Below, piece after piece: positions 10,078 to 18,590 of a stretch of DNA of 64,000 nucleotides. Under the pieces are notes generated by a model. It made no database searches, had not been told where the DNA came from, and worked only from the letters and a program-made list of their open reading frames with translations. The position numbers and the translations under genes are program-made. The stretch is from NCBI GenBank assembly GCA_016721435.1, contig JADKIC010000019.1, positions 26,652-90,651 of the forward strand. Direction: 5' to 3'. The number at the start of each line of letters is the position of its first letter. Position 1 is the first letter of the stretch. The stretch comes from Bacteroidota bacterium (GTDB lineage: Bacteria > Bacteroidota > Bacteroidia > AKYH767-A > OLB10).

Positions 10078-10141
10078 AGGTCGAGGTTACAGGTTGTAAT
10101 GACAGGTCGCGACCTGTCATTACGACCTGTAACCTCGACCT
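10078..10141. repeat. 64-bp near-perfect palindrome between convergent genes
   Basis: Two 32-nt arms (10078-10109 and 10110-10141) pair with one mismatch and no loop. AGGT recurs inside each arm at 6-, 7- and 13-nt steps, so the arms look like decayed ~7-bp repeats. The element lies between two genes that end toward each other and would form a very stable hairpin in either transcript. There is no T-run, so it is not a standard intrinsic terminator, although it could still stop or protect transcripts. Confidence 0.85.
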
Positions 10142-10201
10142 GTCACAACCGATTATACAATTATTGATAGGGAGTAAATAATTTTCAAAGAAAATGATCC
10201 A

Positions 10202-11071
10202 TCAAACAAACAAACCAATCATCTGATTCAACTCATCCACTTTTTCTGTATCCCCCAATTTTTGGTAGGAGAATGAAAGGTTGCGCAGCATTCTTAAAAT
10301 CATATCCTTGTTTGAACAGGGTTTGTAATAACTGTTTTGCGGGTCCAGATTTAATTTTTTGACAAATTGATCAATGTCACCTTTACCAAAAACAGATCCT
10401 TTACTAAAAGGATTTATGTAAAATAAAATTTTTCCTGTGTTTCCCTCTTCCCCTTCTCTTACTTCAAGATACGTGAGGATGAAATGTTCAGGGAGATTGA
10501 CACCATATACAGGTAAACCCAATGATTGAGCTACCAATAAATAAAGAATAGATAGTGCAAGCGGATTCCCCTTTTTACTTTCAATAACACAATTTATATA
10601 AGAGTTTTGCGGTGCATGATAATTGCTGGTGTTACCACTGAAACCATATTTTGTGAAAAAAATGTGATTCAAAATATTTACTTGCTCTAACGCAGTAAGA
10701 CTTTCATTTAACTCCAGCCAGATGTCTTTTTTTACCTGGGAAATAAAAAGATTTAGTTTTTCCTGATCCAGTTCCGGATATTGATAACGTGCAATTAAAA
10801 TGGCACCTCCCAGTAAGTTGTCTTCGGAGGTGTGAATCCATACTTTCAAATCTTCTACTACAGTGTCAAATTGTATCTTATGTACAATATGAGCGATGCG
10901 TTGTTGGAGTATTGGATCAAAGGCATTCGACCATGCATCTTCCAGAAATGGAATGACCTGATTGCCCATGCTGATTAACTTCTCTTCGATATGACCATAC
11001 ACTTCATGGTCGGAATCATCCAATAGACTAATGAGTGCTTTAACTTCCGGGTTGTTCATGTCTTCAGGCAT
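10202..11071 (-). CDS. SirB1-type transglutaminase-like protein
   Basis: 289 aa, intact. After a helical, HEAT-like N-terminal part (residues 1-80) comes the SirB1/Transglut_core2 pattern: LNHIFFTKYGFSGN, KKGNPLALSILYLLVAQSLGLPVYGVNLPEHFILTY and INPFSKGSVF. The GNPL...HF segment is the conserved core of this family. A C-terminal tetratricopeptide-like helix pair (MLRNLSFSYQKLGDTEKVDELNQ) is also usual. The biochemical role of SirB1 proteins is not settled. It is convergent with the sugar transferase, and the EF-G paralogue lies 301 nt upstream in the same direction. Confidence 0.82.
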   Translation of the reverse strand: MPEDMNNPEVKALISLLDDSDHEVYGHIEEKLISMGNQVIPFLEDAWSNAFDPILQQRIAHIVHKIQFDTVVEDLKVWIHTSEDNLLGGAILIARYQYPELDQEKLNLFISQVKKDIWLELNESLTALEQVNILNHIFFTKYGFSGNTSNYHAPQNSYINCVIESKKGNPLALSILYLLVAQSLGLPVYGVNLPEHFILTYLEVREGEEGNTGKILFYINPFSKGSVFGKGDIDQFVKKLNLDPQNSYYKPCSNKDMILRMLRNLSFSYQKLGDTEKVDELNQMIGLFV

Positions 11072-11372
11072 TTACAATATTACCACCTATCTCCAATTAC
11101 TATCACCTTCACCTTAGCACGTTATAAACGAATGAATGTTATTTTAAATTCAGTGTAATTATTTGTATTACAATTAATTGCAGTGACTGGTCGTGCTGCT
11201 TTAATTCTGAAAAGGACAAATTCAATTCCAGGAATGAATTAGTCCTATACCTTCTTTTAGAGATTTGAAAAAAGAGAAGACTCGTTCCAACAGTACGTTG
11301 TGTGCAGGATCCCTTCACTGGATCGAACCATCATTTATTTTCCACTTGAACGAATCTTCTCTGTATTCAATC
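11072..11372. other. Intergenic space between EF-G paralogue and SirB1-like gene
   Basis: No coding sequence. The half next to the EF-G gene holds the long-stem structured element at 11267-11362 described separately. The half next to the SirB1 gene is AT-rich and should contain its promoter, but no clear TTTG/TAnnTTTG pair was identified. Confidence 0.6.
11267..11362 (-). terminator. Branched stem-loop with T-run after the EF-G paralogue
   Basis: Reading the minus strand from 11 nt after the EF-G stop, a 15-nt arm (11348-11362) pairs with 11273-11287 with one mismatch, and the second arm runs straight into a six-T stretch. The 60-nt interior holds two further small hairpins (GATCC/GGATC and CAAC/GTTG), so the RNA would form a three-way or four-way junction. 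It fits a Rho-independent terminator with an unusually elaborate loop; a structured RNA element is the alternative. Confidence 0.6.
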
Positions 11373-13502
11373 TCAGTATTCCTGTTCTGTTTTTCTATAT
11401 TCTTCCGTTAGTTTTTTTTGCAATTCTCCGGGCACCGTGGCATATTCTGCAAAATTGACTTTTACTTTAGCCCGGCCTTGTGCAATACTTCTCAATGCAC
11501 TATTGAACTTATCCAGTTCGGCGAGGGGTGTTCTAGCCTTGATTATTTGAAAGCTACCCCTGCTGTCCATCCCCATGATGATACTTCTTCGCGTTTGCAA
11601 TTCGCTCATGATGTCTCCCATCACCTGTTCGGGAGCCTCTGTTTCTACATCAAAGATGGGTTCAAGCAATTGTGGTTCTGCTGCATGGAAGGCTTCTTTA
11701 AAGGCCATCATTCCGGCAATTTTAAAACTGATATCATTGGAATCCACCGGATGCATTTTTCCGTCATACACGGACACTCTCACATCTCTTACATACGAAC
11801 CGGTGAGCGGACCTTCCGACATTTTCTCCATGACTCCTTTCACAATGCTGGGCATGAATCGGGAATCAATTACACCGCCGGTGATACAATTTAGGAAAAC
11901 CATCTTCCCGCCCCAGGGTAATTCATGAACTTCGGTATCACGTACCGTTATATCTTTTGGATTAGGCATGCCATCATGATAAGGCTCGATCCTCATATAC
12001 ACCTCTCCAAACTGTCCGGCACCTCCCGATTGTTTTTTGTGTCGATAAGAAGCTTCCGCGATGCGTTGTATTGTTTCTCTGTATGGAATTCGTGGTTTGA
12101 TAAAATCTATGTCCATTTTATACACATGTTGAAGGCGCCATTTGGTAGCTGTAAGATGAAGTTCACCCTGCGCATAAAGCAATAACTGTCTCGTTTCCTT
12201 ATCATATTGAACAACGATGGTTGGATCTTCAGCATGAATCTCATGTAAAACCTCGCCTAATTTTTCATCATCCGCCTTGTTTTTTGCCAGAATAGCCATC
12301 CTGATTTTAGGGTCTGGAAAATGTATCGGGTCTATATTCCCTGTAGCCCCTTTCGCATTTAGCGTATCGGAAGTGCGCGTGTTTTTCATTTTTAAGGTTG
12401 CTCCGATATCGCCTGCTTTCAAACTTTCTACTGCATTTCTATTTTTCCCATCGAGTATAAAAAGCTGACCGATTCTTTCATTGGTATTCGTTTTCTCATT
12501 GTAGAAATCCATACCCGGTGTAAGTTCCCCTGACATGACTTTAAACAAAGAAAGTTTGCCCAGATGGGGTTCTACTAAGGTCTTAAAAACAAAAAGTCGT
12601 GTAGGTGCTTGTACCGTGCATTTCAGGGCAGAGCCATCTTCAAGCATTTCTGCGGGCATATCCACCGCCGACGGAGCAACATTATCAATGAAACCCATCA
12701 ATCGTCCGCTACCCATATCCTTTTTAGCAGAAAGACAGAAAACAGGAAAGACGTGATGATTCATCATACCAAGTTTGAGTCCTTCGCGTAACTCATCCTC
12801 ATCAAGATTTCCTTTCTCGAAGTAGAGTTCCATTAATTTCTCATCATTTTCCGCTGCTTTTTCTACCAATTCATTGTGCAATTGATTTGCCCGTTCCAAT
12901 TCAGATTCGGGTATGGGCAATTTTTCCGGTTTACCACCACCGGCCGGAAATTTATACATGGTCATTTTCAATAAATCAATGATGGCATTAAATCCGGGAC
13001 CTGTTTCAATGGGATATTGCATCAACGTAACAGCCGGACCAAAAAAATTCTTTGCTTCCTCCAGCGTATTTTGAAAATCTGCCTTTTCATGATCCAGATG
13101 ATTTATGGCTAAAATGGTGGGACGCTGGTAGCGGTCTACATAGTCAAAAATAATTTCTGTTCCGATTTCAACACCATGTTGTGCATTCAATAAAATTACT
13201 GCCGTATCACACACCCGAATTGCGGCAATAACTTCCCCTATAAAATCATCCAGGCCCGGTGTATCAATAATATTTATTTTATAATCCTTCCATTCTGTAT
13301 GCAATGGGGTAGCATAAACTGAACTTCCCCGTTCATGCTCAATTTCGTGATAGTCAGAAAGGGTATTTTTCTCTTCCACTGACCCTCGTCGCCCGGTAAT
13401 TCCGGCTTCAAATAACATCGTTTCGGCAAGAGTAGTCTTGCCACTTTTCGCGGAGCCGATTAGCACCACGTTTTTAATGTGTTTTTCATCGTAAGTTTTC
13501 AT
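11373..13502 (-). CDS. Elongation factor G paralogue
   Basis: 709 aa, intact. The GTPase domain has P-loop GSAKSGKT at 16-23, switch I around HERGSS at 57-61 in place of the usual ERGITI, DTPG at 80-83 and NHLD at 134-137 in place of NKxD. Domains II to V follow, with RPR-like IKPRIPYRETI and the C-terminal RRSIIMGMD...ARTPLAELDKFNSALRS. This is the divergent EF-G-like paralogue group common in Bacteroidota, not the main FusA, which normally lies next to rpsG/tuf. It may be a backup translocase or have a ribosome recycling role. It stands alone here with no ribosomal neighbours and ends in a structured terminator. Confidence 0.88.
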   Translation of the reverse strand: MKTYDEKHIKNVVLIGSAKSGKTTLAETMLFEAGITGRRGSVEEKNTLSDYHEIEHERGSSVYATPLHTEWKDYKINIIDTPGLDDFIGEVIAAIRVCDTAVILLNAQHGVEIGTEIIFDYVDRYQRPTILAINHLDHEKADFQNTLEEAKNFFGPAVTLMQYPIETGPGFNAIIDLLKMTMYKFPAGGGKPEKLPIPESELERANQLHNELVEKAAENDEKLMELYFEKGNLDEDELREGLKLGMMNHHVFPVFCLSAKKDMGSGRLMGFIDNVAPSAVDMPAEMLEDGSALKCTVQAPTRLFVFKTLVEPHLGKLSLFKVMSGELTPGMDFYNEKTNTNERIGQLFILDGKNRNAVESLKAGDIGATLKMKNTRTSDTLNAKGATGNIDPIHFPDPKIRMAILAKNKADDEKLGEVLHEIHAEDPTIVVQYDKETRQLLLYAQGELHLTATKWRLQHVYKMDIDFIKPRIPYRETIQRIAEASYRHKKQSGGAGQFGEVYMRIEPYHDGMPNPKDITVRDTEVHELPWGGKMVFLNCITGGVIDSRFMPSIVKGVMEKMSEGPLTGSYVRDVRVSVYDGKMHPVDSNDISFKIAGMMAFKEAFHAAEPQLLEPIFDVETEAPEQVMGDIMSELQTRRSIIMGMDSRGSFQIIKARTPLAELDKFNSALRSIAQGRAKVKVNFAEYATVPGELQKKLTEEYRKTEQEY

Positions 13503-13734
13503 AATAGAAGGAATTAGTAATGTTCAATTAATAACCTTTTCAATCGTATCCCGTAGAAGGAGGATTTAAAGTTACCGAAAGGAACGATAGAAAATGTAGA
13601 AAAACTTAGAAAAGTGCATGATTTTAATCAAATTGTAAGCAATTTAAAGTCTTTTGGTTTTGTAATATTTATAGAAAAATTTTCAAACTATGAAGCGATG
13701 AAACAGGTTAAAAGGGCTGTTGTTATAATCAAAT

Positions 13735-14889
13735 ATGAAACAATTACCAGCAATGCCTCCTCATATCCAGGAGAAGTTTGAAGAAGAAATCAGAGTGGAA
13801 ATTATCCGCCAGCAAACGGAAGAAGACTTAAAGTCCAATCCGGTTTATCAGGAATTCTTCACGCAGTTTAACCCGTCTTCCGTAGATAGTTTTATCCGTC
13901 ATTATGCGCGGCGCAAGGCGTATTATCTTACCAGAGGTAAAGATTACATCAATCAGGAAGAACAAGAGTCTTTTCGTTATAAACTTTTTGCTCAGGAGTG
14001 TTTATGGGCCATCCAGCAGAAAAAGTTGTTTAATCTCCAGTGTCAATGGAGAGCAGAACAAGTTCGCTTGAAAGGAGTAGATCATACCACACAGTTCTTG
14101 TTGCTTTCTTCAAATATTCAACATTGCCCTTATTTAAGTCCGGTGAGCAGGGCGGAAATGGAGATGTATATTAAATTCCTTCGATCCGGCAATGCTCAAC
14201 TTATCGTGAGTTATGATAATTGGCAGGATTATGAAGGATTCAAAGCAGAGTACGATAGTGAGAGAATTCCGTCAATTGATGATGATAGGGATGATAGTGT
14301 TCCTGCCTGGTACCGTTTCTATGATGAGTATATGGCCACACATCTGCTGATGGAATTACCTGATATGAGAGGTGAGAAAGAGCAGCGCTATCGATCGATA
14401 GCACGTCAGCGCCAATTGGATCAGATGAAGAAAAGTATTCAGCAAAAAACGATGGATGAGCGCCCTTATCTGAGTGTGTATGATACAGAAGTGGTGGAGT
14501 CGTTTGTGCGCAAGTTTGAAGATAAAAGTCTGCTCAAATTTTGCCGGGCAGTAGAAGCTTTTCAGCAACAAATGGATGAACAAATGGAGTTGGATGAAGC
14601 ACTGGAAACTTTACGAACTGCCGATAAAAAAGTAAGTGTGAAGTCCAATAGCGACTGGAAGGAAGCGGTGATCAATGCTGCGAAACAGTTTGAATTGGAG
14701 CAAGTGGCTGAAATCTTGCCTACCGTCCACCAGGAATATGTAATCCGTGTGGAGAATGGAATAAATTTCCCGCAAAGTATTATAGATAAGAAAAGAGAAG
14801 AATATGCATTTCAACTTTGTGAGACGGCTAAACAACAAATTCTGGAAGGACGAAGATTTTTAGGCGAACCGGACAACATGAATTTTTAG
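13735..14889 (+). CDS. Hypothetical protein, charged and helical
   Basis: 384 aa, intact. Very rich in Glu, Gln, Arg and Lys and predicted to be almost fully helical, with no signal peptide or membrane segment. Notable stretches are HIQEKFEEEIRVEIIRQQTEEDL at the N-terminus, an aromatic patch YIKFLRSGNAQLIVSYDNWQDY-like region near 140-165, and repeated EQ-rich helices in the C-terminal half. I do not recognise a known domain. The start at 13735 follows a 230-bp divergent spacer shared with the EF-G paralogue. A 16-unit heptamer array begins 2 nt after its stop codon. Confidence 0.75.
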   Translation: MKQLPAMPPHIQEKFEEEIRVEIIRQQTEEDLKSNPVYQEFFTQFNPSSVDSFIRHYARRKAYYLTRGKDYINQEEQESFRYKLFAQECLWAIQQKKLFNLQCQWRAEQVRLKGVDHTTQFLLLSSNIQHCPYLSPVSRAEMEMYIKFLRSGNAQLIVSYDNWQDYEGFKAEYDSERIPSIDDDRDDSVPAWYRFYDEYMATHLLMELPDMRGEKEQRYRSIARQRQLDQMKKSIQQKTMDERPYLSVYDTEVVESFVRKFEDKSLLKFCRAVEAFQQQMDEQMELDEALETLRTADKKVSVKSNSDWKEAVINAAKQFELEQVAEILPTVHQEYVIRVENGINFPQSIIDKKREEYAFQLCETAKQQILEGRRFLGEPDNMNF

Positions 14890-14891
14890 TA

Positions 14892-15003
14892 TTCAAAGTT
14901 CAAGGTTTAAGGTTTAAGGTTCAAGGTTCAAAGTTTAAGGTTTAAGGTTCAAAGTTTAAGGTTTAAGGTTTAAAGTTATAGGTTTAAGGTTCAAAGTTAT
15001 AGG
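14892..15003 (+). repeat. Tandem heptamer array, 16 units of TTYAARG
   Basis: Sixteen contiguous 7-nt units with no indel, mainly TTTAAGG, TTCAAGG, TTCAAAG and TTATAGG, start 2 nt after the TAG of the hypothetical gene. The period is exact although the units vary at positions 3 and 6. This is unlike a CRISPR (no spacers) or a microsatellite (units differ). Confidence 0.95.
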
Positions 15004-15045
15004 GCTAAATTACCAAATTATTGAAATGTTCTTGAGTATAAATAT

Positions 15046-15080
15046 CCGGGTAAGTCAGAATGCGAGTCTTTCTTACCCGG
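15046..15080. terminator. Bidirectional intrinsic terminator
   Basis: CCGGGTAAG (15046-15054) pairs perfectly with CTTACCCGG (15072-15080) around a 17-nt loop. On the plus strand the stem is followed by a T-rich stretch ending in TTTTTT; on the minus strand there is little T-run. It lies between two convergent genes and probably ends transcription of the plus-strand hypothetical gene and possibly of RNase Z. Confidence 0.7.
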
Positions 15081-15115
15081 CTTTAGATTTTAATTTTTTG
15101 AAAACATTTTCAGGA

Positions 15116-16029
15116 TTAGTCGACGCGGTATACTTCTCCTTCAACGGCCAGATCGGTATTGGGAAACACGGCTGTGGCTTCTTCAAGGAACGCATCTAAT
15201 TGCTTGTATCGCGCTGAAAAGTGTCCGATGAGTAATTTCCCTACTTCGCCTTCTAAAGCGATAGTGGCGGCCTCTCTGGCTGTTGAATGAAAGGTTGCCG
15301 TTGCCCTTTCTTTCAGATCATGCAAAAGGTCGCTTCGTGATACAATAAATCAACCCCTTTTACAGTTTCAGCCAGTTCAGGCATAAAAATAGTGTCGGAA
15401 CAATAAGCATATCTACGAGGAGGAATAGAATCTTCGGTTAATTCTGCATTGCGAATTACAGTCCCTTCTCCGTCAGTAAAATCTTCACCACTTTTAATTC
15501 TGCTATACTGAGTAAATGGGATATTGTATTCCTGAAGTTTTTCAACTTTCAGCCTTCTTGGCCTGGGTTTTTCGCCGAAAATAAATCCGGTACATGGAAT
15601 GCGATGATTTAAAACGACCGTTCTCACGTATATTTCTTCATCTTCCAATAAAGTTTCCGGAGAGTAATGTCGAATAGGATGGAATATAAGATTGTATCTG
15701 AGCTGTGTATGGGAAAGTCGCAGGTGCATTTCAATAATATCCATCAATTCCTGCTGGCCGAATAAATGTAAATCCGTTGTTCTTCCCTGAAGATGGAAGG
15801 TAGACAAGAGTCCGGTTAAGCCGAGGTAATGATCACCATGGAGGTGACTGATAAAAATATGGGTAATGCGATGGTAACGCAGCTTGAATTTAAGCATCTG
15901 CATCTGCGTAGCTTCTCCACAATCTATAAGAAAATGGCGATCACGAAAAACGAGTAGTTGTGAAGTAGGATGACGATTGTAGACCGGGGTGGCTGAACTG
16001 CTCCCTAAAATGGTGAGCTCAAAACTCAT
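15116..16029 (-). CDS. rnz: Ribonuclease Z (tRNase Z, short form), frameshifted
   Basis: About 304 aa after repair, the normal length for the short form. It cuts tRNA precursors at the 3' end. The metallo-beta-lactamase motif is SHLHGDHYLGL with H62, H64, D66 and H67; TSQLLV and LIDCGEATQMQM at the N-terminus and CSDTIFMPELAE followed by HEATF toward the C-terminus are also family features, as is GHFSARY. The frame breaks near 15320, where a T run is one base short (EATF then LHDLKERAT). This is an essential-type gene, so the shift is most likely a sequence error. The T9SS gene upstream ends 2 nt before its start. Confidence 0.92.
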
Positions 16030-16031
16030 AA

Positions 16032-16526
16032 TTATTTACGCGAAATCACCATACGTTTAGAAACTGTTTCACCATTATAGGTCATGGTGTACATATAAAC
16101 GCCTTGTGAAAAATCACGGCTATCGAGGCGAAATTCATTCTCCCCTTGTTCCGCATTTATAAGACTGCGATACACTTCTTTTCCGATAAGATTAAACACT
16201 CTGAATTCTATATCTCCCGGTGCAGGAATAAAGTATTTAATTGCAGTAATTTCATTGCAGGGATTCGGACTGTTTTGATCCATTGTTAAACCATTGCCCG
16301 TACTTTCATAAATCCCACCACGATCCTGTGAATTTGCAGCAGTATAATGTTCGGCGATTTCATATTGCAACTTTAAAATATCTTCAGGAGACTGAATGGT
16401 GTTTAGCGCAGTTGCTTCAAAAGCTGTTGTGTTTGATAAACCTGAAGAATTCGCTTCAAGTGTATTTTGAGCTGTAACGTTTGCAATTCCTAAACCGACA
16501 AATAATATTGATATAAGTACCTTCAT
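16032..16526 (-). CDS. Secreted protein with T9SS type A sorting domain
   Basis: 164 aa when started at the ATG at 16526 (MKVLISILFVGLGIANVTAQ), which gives a clean signal peptide cut after TAQ. The mature part before the sorting domain is only about 70 aa. From about residue 85 the C-terminus follows the type A pattern: QNSPNPCNEITAIKYFIP, IEFRVFNLIGKEVY, RDFSQGVYMYTM and KRMVISRK. The sorting domain directs export across the outer membrane by the type IX system and is then removed. The function of the short mature region is unknown. It is adjacent to the RNase Z gene and 9 nt downstream of the STAS gene in the same direction. Confidence 0.82.
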   Translation of the reverse strand: MKVLISILFVGLGIANVTAQNTLEANSSGLSNTTAFEATALNTIQSPEDILKLQYEIAEHYTAANSQDRGGIYESTGNGLTMDQNSPNPCNEITAIKYFIPAPGDIEFRVFNLIGKEVYRSLINAEQGENEFRLDSRDFSQGVYMYTMTYNGETVSKRMVISRK

Positions 16527-16558
16527 AATTCCTTCTACGATAAGAAGCAATAAAAGTA

Positions 16559-16930
16559 CTAATCATTTTTAACATTTCGCTCAATTTCGCCTACTAAAAC
16601 GAAATCGATTGCTTCAGAGCATGTTGCAGTTATATTTAGAACCTGATCCAATTGTGAAATTTGCACCAGCTTCCTTACGGTATCGCTAAGACCGGTGATG
16701 ACAAACAGGCCATTAGAGTTTCTGCAAAGCCTGTTACCCACAAGTATGGCACTTAAACCCGACGAATCGCAATAAAGTGATTCGGTCAGGTCAAGGATAA
16801 TATTGTTATACCCCTGTGTATTCAAAAGCAATAGCTCCGACTTTAACTCTGCCGCGATCAGCGTATTTAACTTTTGCTCACGGAGTTTCACCACGACATA
16901 CTTTTCGGTTTTATCTAAGGTAAAATGCAT
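16559..16930 (-). CDS. STAS-domain protein, anti-sigma factor antagonist type
   Basis: 123 aa, intact, a single STAS domain. The conserved turn LYCDSSGLSAILV holds D55-S56-S57-G58, where the first Ser is the site that an anti-sigma kinase would phosphorylate in SpoIIAA-type proteins. It probably acts as a switch in a partner-switching pathway, but no anti-sigma kinase or phosphatase lies nearby. A good promoter match lies upstream at 16951-16981. The RNase Z gene and a small T9SS gene follow closely and may be co-transcribed. Confidence 0.82.
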   Translation of the reverse strand: MHFTLDKTEKYVVVKLREQKLNTLIAAELKSELLLLNTQGYNNIILDLTESLYCDSSGLSAILVGNRLCRNSNGLFVITGLSDTVRKLVQISQLDQVLNITATCSEAIDFVLVGEIERNVKND

Positions 16931-16950
16931 ATACGGCTGATTAATTTTAA

Positions 16951-16981
16951 CAAATGTAAATTAACACTTTCGTTTATACAA
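16951..16981 (-). promoter_or_regulatory. Bacteroidota-type promoter for the STAS gene
   Basis: On the minus strand TTG (16979-16981), a 20-nt spacer and TACATTTG (16951-16958) match the -33 TTTG / -7 TAnnTTTG consensus. The -7 box is 20 nt before the start codon at 16930. Confidence 0.65.
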
Positions 16982-17008
16982 CCACTTTCGTCAACCTTTG
17001 TTAACCCT

Positions 17009-17942
17009 TCATTGTTCAAATCCTCTGATCTGCGCCAGCAAAAATAAAACAGCCATTCTTACCGCTACCCCATTCTCTACCTGATTGAGAATGATACTAT
17101 TCTGACTATCAGCCACATCACTTGTTATTTCTACACCTCTGTTGATAGGGCCGGGATGCATTATAAGTATCTTTTTATCCAAAGCATCCAGGGTATATTT
17201 ATTCAACCCATAAAGCATGGAATACTCTCTTAAGGAAGGGAAATAGCGGATATCCTGCCTTTCCATTTGAATTCTGAGCATATTCGCTACATCACACCAT
17301 TGTAAAGCTGTTTTGAGGTCATGCTCGACTTTTACTCCCAACGAAGCGATGTACCTTGGAATAAGGGTTGCAGGTCCGCAAACCATCACTTCCGCTCCTA
17401 ATTTCCGAAGACAAATGATATTGGATAAAGCTACTCTGGAATGCAGTATATCTCCGACAATAACCACTTTTACTCCCTTTACCTCTCCAAACTGTTCTCT
17501 TATGGAAAATGCATCTAATAAAGCCTGAGTAGGATGCTCTGCGTTCCATCCTGCGTTAATCATTTGCCTTAATATGCCGGGATAAAAACATAGCAGCACC
17601 CGGTTTTGGATGTCGCATGACGACCATGTCCACCTTCATGGCAAGAATATTATTGACGGTATCTACTAAGGTCTCGCCTTTACTAACGGAAGAACCTGAA
17701 GCTGAAAAATTGACTACATCTGCTGATAGTCGCTTTTCCGCCAATTCGAAAGATAATTTTGTACGTGTAGAATTTTCAAAGAAGATATTGGCAATGGTAA
17801 TATCACGCAGAGAAGGAACTTTCTTTATCGGGCGGTTGATAACATCCTTAAAATTATCCGCCGTTTTAAAAATAAGCTCTATATCCTCTGTACTGAGGTC
17901 TTTTATTCCCAATAGATGCTGAACACTTAATTGTTCGCTCAT
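17009..17942 (-). CDS. pyrB: Aspartate carbamoyltransferase catalytic subunit, frameshifted
   Basis: About 310 aa after repair. It joins carbamoyl phosphate and aspartate in pyrimidine synthesis. The carbamoyl phosphate site is S58-T-R-T61 in FFENSTRTKLSF, with SASGSSVSKGETLVDT after it; NAGWNAEHPTQALLDAF and MHPGPINRGVEI are the other active-site segments. The start is the ATG at 17942, which overlaps the pyrR stop by 4 nt (ATGA), so pyrR and pyrB are one operon. The frame changes near 17556-17562, just before INAGWN. The enzyme is normally essential for pyrimidine prototrophy, so the shift is likely an error. Confidence 0.92.
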
Positions 17943-18493
17943 AGGTTTTTTTCTTCTGAGATTAACCAAACGCCATCTTCTCCGTCCGGTTGTTTTAGGT
18001 GCACTTTGACTTTTTCTGAGGCAATAGTATCAATTGACTTTCCGATATAATTAGGCTCTATGGGCAATTGACGACTGAATTTTCGATCAATCAATACAAG
18101 TAATTCCACTGATGCAGGTCTGCCGAAAGCCAGCAATGCATCCAACCCGGCTCTTATGGTTCTTCCTGTAAAGAGGACATCATCCACCAGTACCACTTTC
18201 TTTCCTTCTACAATGAAATCCATCCGTGTCGCACTGGGAACAATGAGGTCACGCCTTCTGAAATCGTCTCTGAAAAAGCTGATATCCAGATCGCCGTTTC
18301 GGAGCTTAAGGTCAGTTTGAATAGTTGCCAACCGGTCGAAAATTCTTTTAGACAGGTAAACTCCCCTGGGTTGAAGTCCAACGATGACACATTCATTGAA
18401 ATCATCATACGTTTCAATGAGTTGGTAGCAAAGCCGATCAATAGTAATAGCCAGTAACTCTTTATTGAAAATGAGTTTGCTGTTTTCTGGCAT
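17939..18493 (-). CDS. pyrR: PyrR bifunctional regulator / uracil phosphoribosyltransferase
   Basis: 184 aa, intact. The PRPP loop is KVVLVDDVLFTGRTIRAGLDAL (residues about 99-120). CVIVGLQPRGVYLSKRI near 35-51 and DISFFRDDF near 70-77 are typical of PyrR. In Firmicutes PyrR binds pyr mRNA and controls attenuation; whether it does so in Bacteroidota is not established. It lies directly upstream of pyrB with a 4-nt overlap. No clear attenuator was recognised in the 97 nt between it and rpsA. Confidence 0.9.
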   Translation of the reverse strand: MPENSKLIFNKELLAITIDRLCYQLIETYDDFNECVIVGLQPRGVYLSKRIFDRLATIQTDLKLRNGDLDISFFRDDFRRRDLIVPSATRMDFIVEGKKVVLVDDVLFTGRTIRAGLDALLAFGRPASVELLVLIDRKFSRQLPIEPNYIGKSIDTIASEKVKVHLKQPDGEDGVWLISEEKNL

Positions 18494-18540
18494 GGTTCAA
18501 AATTAAGAAAAATTGAAAGCTCCGGCCAATTATCGGGCAT

Positions 18541-18572
18541 AAAAAAAGGCTGTCCGGTTAAAGGCAGCCTTT
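18541..18572 (-). terminator. Intrinsic terminator of rpsA
   Basis: On the minus strand AAAGGCTG (18565-18572) pairs with CAGCCTTT (18545-18552), extended by CC/GG with one bulged A, and runs into seven T. It starts 19 nt after the corrected rpsA stop at 18591. Confidence 0.85.
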
Positions 18573-18590
18573 CAATAGTATTATGAATGA

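Noticed and set aside
10078..10141. Standard Rho-independent terminator
   Set aside because: The hairpin is far longer than usual and has no T-run on either side.
11418..11928. Long open frames (158 and 117 codons) on the plus strand opposite the EF-G paralogue
   Set aside because: They are antisense to a well-supported conserved gene and show no protein family features.
14892..15003. Possible CRISPR array
   Set aside because: The units are 7 nt long with no spacers, and no cas genes are nearby.
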